Origin: Piezodorus guildinii
Lineage: Eukaryota; Arthropoda; Insecta; Hemiptera; Pentatomidae
Direction: 5' to 3'
Length of the DNA stretch: 64,000 bases
Assembly (NCBI GenBank): GCA_023052935.1
Contig: CM041298.1
Location: forward strand, 49,839,313-49,903,312
Below, in pieces: positions 44,090 to 54,794 of the stretch (within the stretch, counting starts at the first letter, position 1; each line of letters starts with the position of its first letter). The notes under the pieces were generated by a model, which was not told where the DNA came from, did not search any database, and saw nothing but the letters and a program-made list of their open reading frames with translations. A program made the translations under genes and the position numbers.

Positions 44090-44450
44090 TAAAATTTCTT
44101 TTGAATTGATGTTTGATTTGAGAAATCAGGCTTGTTGAGCGTCTGTTTGGGATGAAAGTAGGTACTAGAACAGTTGGGATTTTAATGATGGTAGGGAAGA
44201 AGAATGGCGGATATGAGTAAGTAGGGAATTCGGTAGTAGTAGAGCGGACAAGAAAGAAATGATCAAAAGCTGTAGTCCTATGGCTAGGAATGTAAAGGTC
44301 AGAATGGAGCGATCTTGTTTGAAAGTGGACTGACGATTTAAATTGCAGAAGTCGGTGGAGACAGGGAGGTAGCTTGGAGTTGATTATCATAAAGACATGA
44401 TCCTAGGAAATATTGTCTGCGAATAGAGGGAAAGAGCCACTTTAACTCAT
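44090..44450 (-). pseudogene. LINE polymerase C-terminus, LWN-type tail, copy A
   Basis: Minus strand: LHRLLQFKSSVHFQTRSLHS, then DLYIPSHRTTAFDHFFLVRS. This is the tail of CR1/Jockey-like polymerases (R-x-S-x-x-x-D-L-x-x-P-x-x-R-T, then S-F-x-V-R-S-T-x-L-W-N-x-L-P). Here the LWN has been lost to TTEFPTY. The same family is at 53520-53950 and 61850-62690. Confidence 0.65.
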
Positions 44451-44544
44451 TGTAATTGTTAACTTTCTGGAAAATTTTATCTTTTTTTCATTTAGTTTCC
44501 CTTATTTTTCTGTGCGTGCGCATCAAGTAGATATATTCGAGTAT

Positions 44545-44660
44545 TTCTGACAAAAACCATCGCCAGCAGCATCAAGCTCAAAATTTGATTTTCCTCCCTA
44601 ACCCTTGAGAATCAGAATATGGGTCATATGGACTTGAGTGACTTTAATGAGACACCCTGT
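44545..44660 (+). repeat. Short dispersed repeat, copy C
   Basis: CAAAAACCAT, then GATTTTCCTCCCTAACCCTT and GAGAATCAGAATATGGGTCA, followed by GAGACACCCTGTATAT, a string common at insect transposon edges. Confidence 0.5.
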
Positions 44661-44669
44661 ATATCCGAT

Positions 44670-44830
44670 TAAGGAAGCTGAGCAGGTTATTAGTCAAACG
44701 TGAAAAATGAAGTAGACTTGGGTAGGCCGTGCCATTTGGAGGAAATCCGAAGACAGGTGGCCAAGAAATGGTGCAGAGTCGATCCCGCTGGAGAGGAGAC
44801 CCAGAAGTTGATAAAGCAAGGGCTAGACCG
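44670..44830 (+). pseudogene. LINE C-terminal scrap
   Basis: Plus-strand pieces RRKSEDRWPR and QSRSRWRGDPE resemble the W-x-G-H-V-x-R-x-x-D-x-R-W-P and R-G-R-P-x-x-R-W tail of LINE polymerases. Very short and frameshifted. Confidence 0.4.
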
Positions 44831-45820
44831 ACGAATTAACCAAAACCAAAGAACATTAAGCCAGTAACTCCAGGTTCAAGATTCGGCTGGTTTTTGTTAA
44901 ATAGACTTTAATCTCCCATTAGCAAAATTCTATGTGCAAATACATTTAATTTAAATATTCATTTTCTTTTTGTCTGCGAAAATTAAGGAAGATTATGTTT
45001 TGGCATTTTCATATAAATAAAGACTAATTATTATTATTATAAATATATATACTAAAGCATATTGAGTATTATTTTCTACGCGAATAAATACTCTTTTGAT
45101 GTGTCCAATTGAACTTCAGCTAGTTATAAACGAGAGCTTAAATAACTCGATTATCTCTGAGCCTGTTGGATGACTTTCAAAAATCGTTTTGAATCACCGG
45201 AAAAATTCATTTTATAACTTACTTTAAGCCGTTACATCCTGGTGCTTATCATTTCTCCATTTTTTTAACTAGAAAATTCAGGTAGACCTATCGTCTCGAA
45301 ACATTGATTAATATTCGATATTCTGTTTACTCATTATATCATCTCTCTCTGTATTAACACCAATTGTTAGTTTTGTGATTATGTTCCATCCCAATCTGAT
45401 TAGCAATTATTTGGGTGGACCATACTATGATTTTAATGATCATTCAAATTTTCGTGTATACCTTTTTGACAGCTTACATTATGATGTAAATGTGTGTTAA
45501 ATGCCAGGCTCCTGCATTGCACACTTCTTGCAGAAGAAATATTTGTTGTTTAAAATGCTTTGTTTTCCGATTTTCATCAGATAATGAAATAAACTTTTTT
45601 TTGGTCAGTTTTAATGTTATTAAAACAATAATATTAGATAAAATAAATAAAATAAGAATATATATAATAAAGAATATTTTAACGGCTGATTTCTTCTTTT
45701 GGCAGTAGGTATCCCTACTTTTGGTACCTACCTAATTTGTTTCCTTTTAGGTATTTGTAGACCAGATATAATGTTTTTTTCTTTCCGTTCGCAATCTTCC
45801 CAAAATTTTTCTAGGACTTT
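44831..45820. other. About 1 kb with nothing recognised
   Basis: AT-rich; no credible coding frame, RNA or repeat. Confidence 0.4.
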
Positions 45821-46056
45821 TGTTTATTTAATAAATGTCACTTTTATGTTACGGTGAGTTATCGAGTAATGCTAAAGAGAGAGTACTAAATTTTACCTAT
45901 CCATATTTAATTAGGATAGGGTCGGGGCCACTCTTTTACGTCCCTTCCAAAGGATAGTGTAACTAAGGATTTGGCCATAATAACCCTATGGCCATCTGCC
46001 GGATTTGAACTCGCGAACTTGGTTATAGTAGGCTATTATTCTGGCCACTACACTAC
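45821..46056 (-). mobile_element. SINE family 1, diverged copy
   Basis: TGTCACTTTTATGTTACGG, TTTTACGTCCCTTCCAAAGG and GGCCATCTGCCGGATTTGAAC (B-box complement) are in family order. The A/T-rich middle is degraded. Confidence 0.7.
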
Positions 46057-46929
46057 ACTACTATACATAGTAAGGATTTGTACGGTTCATAGGCCAATGG
46101 TTATGCAAGGATGTGTTGTCGCTGAAAACACTGCCACGGGATTTCTCGTTTTTTTTTTTGGTATACTTCAAGACTCGTCTCCAGGATCGATCCACGGCTA
46201 ATATTTTGTATTAGAATATGAAAAGTTTAAAAAAAAAAAAATAGACCCTAATATTTTTATGTGTCTTCCTTGAGTTTAATATAATTTAAAAAACAATGAA
46301 AATTTCATGACATTTTTTTCTGTGGAAATACCTGTAACTTCTTGGGCCAGTGTTGTCGTTTCGTTCTTAATGGTTTGCCTGAAACAGAGGACCCATTGTA
46401 TCATTTAACCGACTTCTCAGGATTGTCTCAGTTAACTAATCAAAAAAGAGATCGTTGCATTGCCGTGTTTATGTAAGAATTTTTTTTTTCCATGGTTGTT
46501 TGTGTTGAATACTTAAAGGCGGTCAATATACGCTGCTTTTAAAGGTTTCAGCTGATTATATAACAATATTTTTATGTTAATCTTAACATTAACATGTGTT
46601 TTCATGTCGCACATATTAAACAGGGAATTCACAGAGGTTTTTAAAGAGAAAAAGCATCAGAGCAACTATGATCTTTTCCTGGAAGTAACGAGACAGATAA
46701 ATGTCTTTTCAGTTTTCTTCTGATTAAAACTAGTAGAAGTTTAACATATTATTTCATAATATATAATAAAAAATGTATTTACGGTTCACAATTATATAAC
46801 TTGACATTTCGACGATCGATTTCTTACTAGGTGTGCCAAGGTTATTTTACTTTCTATGTAAATAATGATGATTTAATGAAGTTACTATGGAGTAAGCTTG
46901 GAACATTATTACTGTTATGTATATTTTAA
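46057..46929. other. No recognised element
   Basis: AT-rich sequence without a supported feature. Confidence 0.35.
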
Positions 46930-47135
46930 ATGTGATACTTTTTCGATTATTATTTTCAATAAAGAACCTTTGCAATCGATCAAGAAAAATAAAACATAAC
47001 CCTCCCTAAAAAAATGACATCTTGAGTTTCAAGATATGTATAATCCAAAAACACAAAAAGAATCATTGAAACCAGTTAAGAAATAGCGTTTTGAACTTTG
47101 CATTCGTGATTGGTCATTTTCCTTTAATAGAAATT
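46930..47135 (+). repeat. Dispersed repeat, copy B
   Basis: TATTATTTTCAATAAAGAACC, then TTTGCAATCGATCAAG and later AAAGAATCATTGAAACCAGT with AATAGCGTTTTGAA, parallel to 23868-24140 but without the long A run. Confidence 0.5.
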
Positions 47136-47183
47136 TGCAGTGTAGCTGTTTTGTCTTTGTAAAGTGCTTTAGCTGTTATTGTC

Positions 47184-47360
47184 AATTCGTCTAACGTCAC
47201 TTTATGTTACCGTGGCTAATCGGAGGATGCATCAGTGAGAGTCCTAAATTTTGACTATCCAAGTTTAATTCGGATAGTGATCTTTAAATATGTTCACTCC
47301 TGTTAAGAATTCCTATGACCATCTGCTGTTATGCTAGCCAATACACCACAGGTGATCCCC
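47184..47360 (-). mobile_element. SINE family 1, partial copy
   Basis: CTAACGTCACTTTATGTTACC, TGGCTAATCGGAGGATGCATC and CATCTGCTGTTATGCTAGCC. The middle block with the GC-rich hairpin is deleted. Confidence 0.65.
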
Positions 47361-47775
47361 TTACAGAACGACCATTATTGACAGCTGTCAGGACGATCTC
47401 ATTCCTTGCAAGGTTCTGAATTTTTGGTTTCTACATATACGGATTTTGGGTTTGAGGTGAGGTTTACGTAATGGATTTCTGAGAATATGAATGTTTTATT
47501 TCAAGATATTGCAAACACACAGCTCTAATTATATCAAAACAATGCTCGATCTCTAAGACAGCTGGCGTTGCCAAAGCGTTGCTTCATCTCATGTTTACCA
47601 GTAAATTGTTCCTGCGCGTATTGCGATTTCTGTAATGCGTATTGCTGATTCTCTGCCGGCTCGTAACATTAATTATCTGTTGTTTGGTTTTCCATGGGAT
47701 TGGCAACCTTTCTAACCCTTGTCATACGACTTTCTTTCTGTATCATGATGACATTATAAGTTATCAGGTTGTTAG
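47361..47775. other. No recognised element
   Basis: Nothing supported between the SINE and the Jockey insertion. Confidence 0.35.
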
Positions 47776-47786
47776 TAGCTGATTCT

Positions 47787-49527
47787 TTTTATTTTTTTTT
47801 TATTTATTTTTTTTTTTTTTTATTCGTATATATTACAATTTGTCATAATAGACAATAATAATAGTGCTACAGGATCTCATTCATACAATATTTACAATAT
47901 AAACAAAAGGAAAGTCAAATTACATAAAATCAAATCAAAATAAATAAACGTATACAATAACAAAATTTATAGAGAAAATAAATACAAATAAATAAACAAA
48001 AAATGCCACATTCATACCTATGTACAATATTTACAATCAGCTCGGGAAACCCAGACGGGGCTTGTCCCCCACTTGTGGAAGGACAAGTAGAGTCAAAAGG
48101 ATCCCAGCGCCTCCCTCTCAGCCGCATCACTGGTGAGAGCCAGCGGAAGCTAAGTGAGGGCGCCACAGCCACAATCACACCGCACATGAGAGGAGAATCT
48201 GACCAGTGTCAGAACTCCAGAGTAGATGTTTACAATATGTCTCGGGGCCACTGCCGTTTCAACCTTCTAGGAGGGTTGTATGGATGAGTGGTGCTGGATA
48301 GGGATTGTGCTAGAGGATTAGAATGATGAATGAGGTTCTGGTGGAATTTGGAAAATTTAGATGAAATCAGGTCTGAAATAAATGGAACATTAAGGTCGTG
48401 GTGTAAGGTATAGTTGGAGACATAATAAGGAGCATTTACTATTATTCGGAGGACTTTGGATTGAAAGGATTGAATGCGTTTGATGTTAGAACGTTTGGCT
48501 GTCCCCCATAGTTCAAGTCCGTAGGTCCACATTGGTTTCAGTATTGTCTTGTAAAGTAATAATTTGTTGTCAACTGTAAGCTTAGATTTTCTGTTTAGTA
48601 GTCTGTATAACTGTCCGAATCGTCTGTTAAGTTCTTTTCGTTTAAGTCTTGTATGTGGGTTCCAGGTCAATCTTTTGTCTGATACCGGACTGTGTCTGAG
48701 GAAGGAAGCGGTATGGAATTGAAATGAACCATTGGACAGGATTTGCTTCGAAGGGTGAAGGTGACGTGGGTGCATTTGCTTTCATTAACCTTAATACGCC
48801 AAGCATTACACCAGTCCTCGATAAGGCAAAGGTGTCTTTGTAGGATTAAGGATGCTATTTCAGGATCGGAATTGGATGATAGGATTGCGGTGTCATCTGC
48901 AAAAGTTGCCAGAAAGGTGTCAGGATGATTAGGAATATCAGCAGTGTAAAGGATGTAGAGGACGGGTCCCAAGCCGCTGCCTTGAGGAACACCGGCCTCT
49001 ATGGGATAAAAGTTAGAAAATTCTACATCACAGCGAACTCGGAAGGAGCGGTTTGAGAGATAGGATCGTAGAATGAGGTATAGAGACTGGGGTAAATGCG
49101 TTTTAAGCTTGAAGAGTAATCCAGCGTGCCATACCCGGTCAAAAACTTGCGCTATGTCCAGAAACGCACCAGAACAATACTCTTTGCATTCAAGGGCTGA
49201 GGAAATATGGTCTACAACTCGGAGTCCTTGTTGAACAGTGGAATGATGAGCACGGAAACCAAACTGATGGGAAGGAAGATTTTGTGATTCTAATATAGGC
49301 AGGATTCGTTTTAGAAGGAGTTTTTCAAAGACTTTTGAGAGGATGGGGAGTAGACTAATAGGTCTGTAGGAAGAAGTGTTGCTCGAAGGTTTACCTGGTT
49401 TTAGGAAGAGAATGATTGTGGAATGTTTCCACAAGAGAGGAAAATAGGTGGTGCGTAGGATGCAGTTGTAGATATAGGTAAGGAATATAATAGCTTTCTG
49501 CGGAAGTTGACGGAGGATCTGGGGTAA
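47787..49527 (-). mobile_element. Jockey-type LINE, longest reverse transcriptase in the window
   Basis: Flanked by TAGCTGATTCT at 47776-47786 and 49528-49538, with poly-A (as T) at the left. On the minus strand, 49434-48667 encodes 255 residues of fingers and palm: YRPISLLPILSKVFEKLL, catalytic Asp 93 in FLDIAQVFDRVWH, GVPQGSGLGP at 148-157 and FADDTAIL at 178-185. A deletion of roughly 14 bp near 48680 (VRY then DKRLTW, losing YLGLHL) shifts the frame. The thumb and C-terminus follow (48670-48230: WTYGLELWGTAKRSN, NAPYYVSNYTLHHDLNVP, RRLKRQWPRDIL). The 3' untranslated region is about 440 bp. The N-terminal endonuclease and ORF1 are absent, so it is 5'-truncated and inactive, but it is younger than its neighbours. 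Confidence 0.92.
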
Positions 49528-49562
49528 TAGCTGATTCTAAAACAAAGAATCTCACTCTATCA

Positions 49563-49577
49563 TTATATATATATATA

Positions 49578-49650
<73 letters not shown>
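49563..49650. repeat. (AT)n/(GT)n microsatellite
   Basis: A TA run with an internal TGTGTGTGTGTG block, directly after the Jockey insertion site. Confidence 0.95.
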
Positions 49651-49652
<2 letters not shown>

Positions 49653-50084
49653 CTTATTTTGGGTGGAACACATTTCTAACCCGTAATTTTATCAGTCTTT
49701 CTGTTGAGCTCAGGTGTACTATCTCGATTCTGCTTTTACGTATCTATCGTTTATCTCCTCATTATTTTTCTCTCTTAATGATCCTAGAATTATGAAATTG
49801 TTGAGTTTTTTGTTGACTGCATTTATTTTCTGTATTACGGAGTTGAAGATAGACCAACTAATATTTAATGATAAATTTTGCTTTTTTTAATTTTTTTTTT
49901 TTAGTTTTAATGTTTTAATTGTCGGATAATCTGTAATTTTCTGACTCAGTTGCAATTGCTGCTGACGTTAAATCCGGGTATTTCATTAAAAAATTAGTCT
50001 TACTTTCCCAACAACTACCTCTAAATACGCCCGTAAAGAGGTCATTGTCTGATTCGGATATGGTATAAATATTTTTTAAACATG
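49651..50084. other. No recognised element
   Basis: AT-rich; nothing supported. Confidence 0.35.
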
Positions 50085-50360
50085 TTCCTCTACAACCCAT
50101 GGAAAAGGGTTTTGGGTTCAGTACTTATCGACATTTTTACCATTTCTATATTAACGCACGTAAAAGGCACCTTTCGCTCAGCATCCAGGTTTTATCCCCA
50201 ATTTTTGGTATACCCAATTTACTCAGGCTGGTTATGCTTTAACCTACCCTTGGGTCGCTGAAGTAACATTATAAATAACTATTTTAACACAGGAAAGAAT
50301 CGGACTCGGAACCCAAAATTCGTAGTATATTGCTCTATCTATCTCACTAGAACTGGTCTT
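50085..50360 (-). mobile_element. tRNA-derived SINE, family 2, copy C
   Basis: The head is at the right: on the minus strand TTCTAGTGAGATAGATAGAGC and B box GGGTTCCGAGTCCGATTC. The 3' half at the left matches GAACCCAAAACCC and GGGTTGTAGAGGA of the family. No hammerhead-type arm is seen beside it. Confidence 0.7.
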
Positions 50361-50404
50361 TGAAAATAACTTCACACACACAACACTCGTTATATCTTAT
50401 AATA

Positions 50405-50870
50405 ATAGTAACAGGCTACTGAACCCAAAGGTTCGATGCCGAATACCACCAAATGTTGCCTACACAGATTTACCCAATGATCACCGTCCAAGCCCAAGCC
50501 CCCGAGTCATTCTTGATACAATCCTCCCTTCGACGCTTTGGCCTACCTCTCGGATGCCTATAGGTCGGTTCAGTGCATTCCAATTTTCGGAATATGTCCT
50601 TTACTGTGCCCAACAACTTTACATGCCGATTTGAATTACCGCGATTCCTTGATGCCTCATTCCTCTTTGGACCGAATATTTTACGCAGTACCTTATTCTC
50701 GAAAAACTTAAGATGTTAATCCTTTAAAGTAAGCGACCACGTTTTACATCGTAGAATAGTAGTTTTGTAAACTATAACCTTTAAGTCTCTTGATAGAAGC
50801 CTCGAACTGAATAATCACGTGCAATGCCCGCCTTTACTGCGATTTTATTACCTCCTGAATTTTGTGGCCA
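50405..50870 (-). pseudogene. LINE polymerase C-terminus
   Basis: Parallel to 37130-37493, with shared plus-strand blocks GAACCCAAAGGTTCGATGCCG, ATACCACCAAA and TGCCTACACAGA. It extends further into the polymerase (GCGACCACGTTTTACATC block, as at 41320). It has many frame breaks. Confidence 0.65.
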
Positions 50871-50879
50871 TAATGGCCA

Positions 50880-51967
50880 TTGAGGTGTAGGTAGTGTGAG
50901 GATTCAAATGGGCTTCAGGAGGATTCGAATGGCTCGCCTCTGGCGATTCGCCAGTTTCCTAAGTCTTCCAGCATGTGATCCTCTAGAGATTTTAACTGTC
51001 TATGTCTTTGTTAGCCATAATGTGTAGTAGGGTGTGACTTATTCAACAGATATGCAATTTGTCATATAGATGAGCCCTGCGAACCATGAGCTCTCTCAAA
51101 TGACTAGAAACGCCCTTATTGAAAAGAAATCAGTTTCTCAGGCACAAGTAAACCTAATACTGAACTGAAAATTGTTTATAGATGTTTCTATAGACAACCT
51201 TGGAAATGCGGTTATAGTACAACAAATAGGATCAATATTAAAAGTGTATAGAAACTTTTTTGACCTATCATTAACAAATGACATTCTGCCTCGTTTGACA
51301 AAAAATGATGAAATGAAAATAAATAAATATTTATTTAATCTAATATTAGTATTAATAATTTGTATATTAGAAAATTGTTGAGTTGAAAATAAATAGCCTT
51401 GTATGGAAATTTTTTTGAGTGAGTGTATACTAAGTTTGAAAGGGAGTCACTTTGTTTCAAACCTCTCGGAGTAATTATGACCGATCCTAACTTTATTGAG
51501 TGTTTCCGACAATCACATCGCTATAAGGTTTACTATCTTATGTCTTAACTTGAGATATATTTATTGCCTTATTTATAACGTTAATTATAAAGAAATAATT
51601 GAATAATAGTTGAAGAAGACGTCTAGTTACTAGATTCAGAAATGTGCTTGAGCGGATTATGATTGGCCTAACGGTCCTAAGGGACGTGTTGTCAATACCT
51701 TTTAAGAGATGTGACCGTTATTACGAATGCTTTCTGTTCTACTCCATCCTCCTCCTGTGTCATTATTAGTTTCGCTTCATCACTACCATTTAGTGGAGTC
51801 TTGGTGAGAACTTGAAGGTTTCAGGTATTTTGCCACTTAGAGGATAAAGTGTTCGGTATTTGACAACTCAAAAATTACCCCGAAATTGCGTTAACTTTAG
51901 CCTTTCTAACAACGGCCTTCAATATCTAAGAAAAGCGGAAGGTACTAATCATATGGAAAGTAAAAAA
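50880..51967. other. About 1.1 kb with nothing recognised
   Basis: Includes a short direct repeat (GAGGATTCAAATGGGCTTC / GAGGATTCGAATGGCTCG near 50900) and an AT-rich frame at 51172-51381 without family resemblance. Confidence 0.4.
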
Positions 51968-52149
51968 ATCTTGTGCGCGCAACACTCGACTTTCACTTCG
52001 CTCTGTTGTTAAAATCAATTTAAGGATTTTTAAATACAGTTAGAGATGAAAAGTGTAAAATCATTAATTAATTTGATTCTCAATAGAAACATGTGTTTTA
52101 TTAAATAATCTATTATATTAGAAGAAGAAAGAAAATAAACTTTATTCAC

Positions 52150-52610
52150 ATATTTTTTTTTTTTTTTTAATCTTCAAAGTTTTGTATTCACACCTGTCAA
52201 TAAATGTTGACAATCAGTGAATGTAATGATGAAGGAATGATAGTTGGCGTGGTAGATGGTAGATGGTAGATGGAGAGAAGATGCCCACCTCTTATTACGG
52301 CTTTAGCTTAGAAGGTCCCTCATCCAACTTCTTTTCAGTCTTCTGCGTGTATTGTCCGGCATGTTACTAGTGGCCATGCTTCGTATTAAATTGTTTGTAT
52401 GTCCGTGTAAGTTGTAAAAACGTTTGTAGAGGGTCCGAATCTGTTCGTTGACTGTTGGCATGTGAAGGTCTGTATGTAAAGTAGTGTTACTAACGTACCA
52501 TGGTGAGTTTGTGATAGTTCTGAAAGTTTTGGATTGAAAAATTGGAATTTTGCGTTTACAAACTGAAAAAATGTTTACATATGATTTCGGATCAGTCATC
52601 CTTACAATCA
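52150..52610 (-). pseudogene. Jockey-like LINE C-terminus, second subfamily
   Basis: Poly-A as a T run near 52156. On the minus strand it encodes the last about 90 residues of a polymerase: IFQSKTFRTITNSPWYVSNT, LHTDLHMPTVNEQIRTLYKR and NMPDNTRRRLKRSWMRDLLS, with a stop at 52303. The tail parallels NPPRRLKRRWPRDLL of the main Jockey family but is clearly a different lineage. Confidence 0.75.
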
Positions 52611-52626
52611 GCAAAATGTTTTGTTT

Positions 52627-52866
52627 GTTTGTTTATTCGTTTAACGTCACTTTTATGCTACTATGGCTAATCGGACGATGCTACAGTGGGAGTCCTAAAT
52701 TTTGCCGATCCAGGTTTTATTAGGAGAGGGATCTTTAACGAGTACCTGACATTGCACAGGCTCGGGACCACCTTTTAACGTCCCCTCCGAAGGACGGCGT
52801 AACTAAGGATTTTTTACTCCCATTAAAAAATCCTAGGACCACCTGCGGGTTTGAACCCGTGACCTG
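52627..52866 (-). mobile_element. SINE family 1 with 16-bp target duplication
   Basis: Flanked by GCAAAATGTTTTGTTT at 52611-52626 and 52867-52882. It is truncated at its 5' end next to the B box (GGGTTTGAACCCGTGACC on the plus strand). It is otherwise close to the 30337 copy (CCCCTCCGAAGGACGGCGTAA). Confidence 0.9.
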
Positions 52867-53058
52867 GCAAAATGTTTTGTTTTTTTGGTAGTCATAGTCT
52901 ATTAACCTAAATGACTAACATATGATAAAATTAAATTGAGACTATAGTACGATTGTAGGAATTATTATATCTATTATATTATTATTTATAACAATCAGTT
53001 AGTTTTGTTCCCTTTTCATCACTCTCCGTTAACTTTTACAATTTGGTGTATAGATAAG

Positions 53059-53519
53059 ATAATCAAATATAGAAATATGAAGAATCTGTATGTATTGAAA
53101 GGTTGGAGTGAGAAGGAATATTGCATACAGTAATGAGTTATTTGTTTATTCTGTCAATATTCCGGTGAGTCAAAAAAAAAAAAAAAAATCCCTGAGAATA
53201 TCATAAATGTACATTGCAGGCTATAAATTCTATACTATTTAATGGATAGTAAATGTAGTACGTAATATATGAATTAAATGATCTATAATGCTAATATAGT
53301 GATATAAAATATAAACATAAAACAATGTAGAATTTAATAAGAAATAAAGATTTAAATGGTTTAACTTGTTAAATCATGCAGATTTGAGGTTCAAGAAGAT
53401 GTGTGAATAGTTGATTTTCGAAGGAAGTTGAGGATCAGGATAAAATATCATTATCGTGGGGCAAGTCCTTTATAATAAGGAGAAAATGGGCTAAAAAAAT
53501 AAATAAAATAGAATAGACC
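53059..53519. other. No recognised element
   Basis: AT-rich, with a 16-A run near 53170. Nothing supported. Confidence 0.35.
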
Positions 53520-53950
53520 CTCATTTACAAATATATTGTGACCGGATGATCAGTAAATGATTAAATATGCGAGATTTGTAGGTAGGCAGAGAGTTAGAGT
53601 GAATCCCATATGCTTGAGGAAGGGATGAGAAAAGATCTGTCGAAATGTCTAGTTCGGTGGGCCTTATTGTATATGTATATATGTATAAATCTGAAGGTCC
53701 GGAACCTGTAAAACGTGAATGTACAGAGGATTTAAATTGTAGAAGGTCCAAAAAGTATGATGGACGGCCGTATTGGATTACTTGGTAAAAGGAATAAGGA
53801 ACTAATTGCGGTGATAGGAAGGATGCAGCCACATTAACTCGTCATGAAATTGGGATGTACGAATAGATATGGATATAGAAAACCAAAATAATGAGAATGA
53901 TGTGGAATCTCTTGAAGGAGACAGTTCGATAGGAGAGAATGAGTAGGTTA
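53520..53950 (-). pseudogene. LINE polymerase C-terminus, LWN-type tail, copy B
   Basis: Minus strand: LLQFKSSVHSRFTGSGPSDL, TIRPTELDISTDLFSSLPQA and SNSLPTYKSRIFNHLL. The pattern is the same as at 44090-44450, with shifts. Confidence 0.6.
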
Positions 53951-53960
53951 AAGTGCTAGG

Positions 53961-54787
53961 CTTTTTTGTTATTTAAAAAAATATATTTATTTATTTTACA
54001 ACTGTATAATGATATGCATTCAGTAAATGTGATAAAAGATTATACTGTCATGATTTACACGTAGGGATACTACCCATTGGCAGCTCTCCAAAAACTATAC
54101 TAAACTAGAATGTCTCGGGGCCATCTTCTTTGCAGACGCCTCGCAAGGATTGAAACTAGTGGGTTAGAGTGGGAATGGAGTTTGTCATGAAAGGAGTGGT
54201 ACCTGGTTCGGTTCAGCAACATAAGGAACGTTAAGGTCTATATGGATGAGTTTATTTGAGACAAAATAAGGAGCATTGAGGATATTTCGAAGGATTTTTG
54301 ATTGTAAGGGTTGGATACGGGAAGAATTTGATGGTTTTGTAGAGCCCCAAATCTCTACTCATATTGGTCTTATGATAGCCATGTAGATAAGCCTTTTGTA
54401 CTTAAGTGGAAGGTTTGCCCGTTTGTCCAGTGAGTATTGAAGTAGTCGAAAACTTCGGGCAGTTTCTTGTCGTTTCATTCTTCTATGAGGGTTCCAAGTA
54501 AGACGTTTGTCTAGGTTCAGTTCTAGGTATCGGATCTGTTCAACCGGGACAAGAGGAGTGTTATTGAAGGATACTGTTGGTCTTACGACGAAGGGTAAAG
54601 GTTATTTGGGTTTATTGGAATTTATTTTTATTCTCCAATTCTGACTATACTTCAAGCTCTCTGATGTGGGATTGAAGAGTTTCGGAGGCAATAGTTTGAT
54701 CGTTGTTGACTGATAACACACATGTGTCATCAGCATAGGTAGAAAGGAAAGTGTTAGGATGGGATGGGATATCAGCTGTATAAAAAA
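53961..54787 (-). mobile_element. 5'-truncated Jockey-type LINE insertion, decayed
   Basis: Short flanking duplication TGCTAGG at 53954-53960 and 54788-54794. On the minus strand it starts at YTADIP-like codons, passes TYADDTCVLSVNND, then loses frame repeatedly. Nucleotide blocks such as GTGTCATCAGCATAGGTAGAAAGG are shared with the 28199 copy. Confidence 0.85.
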
Positions 54788-54794
54788 TGCTAGG

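Larger units (their letters stand above)
51968..53058 (+). repeat. Foldback-family arm with nested LINE and SINE
   Basis: Starts at the family terminus (ATCTTGTGCGCGCAACACTC, then GACTTTCACTTC). The arm runs to about 52125 and resumes at 52985-53058 (CAATCAGTTAGTTTTGTTCC, TCATCACTCTCCGTTAACTTT). In between are a Jockey-like fragment and a SINE. Confidence 0.65.

Noticed and set aside
48003..48287. 94-codon plus frame in the Jockey 3' untranslated region
   Set aside because: Antisense to a LINE with a clear target duplication; no independent support.
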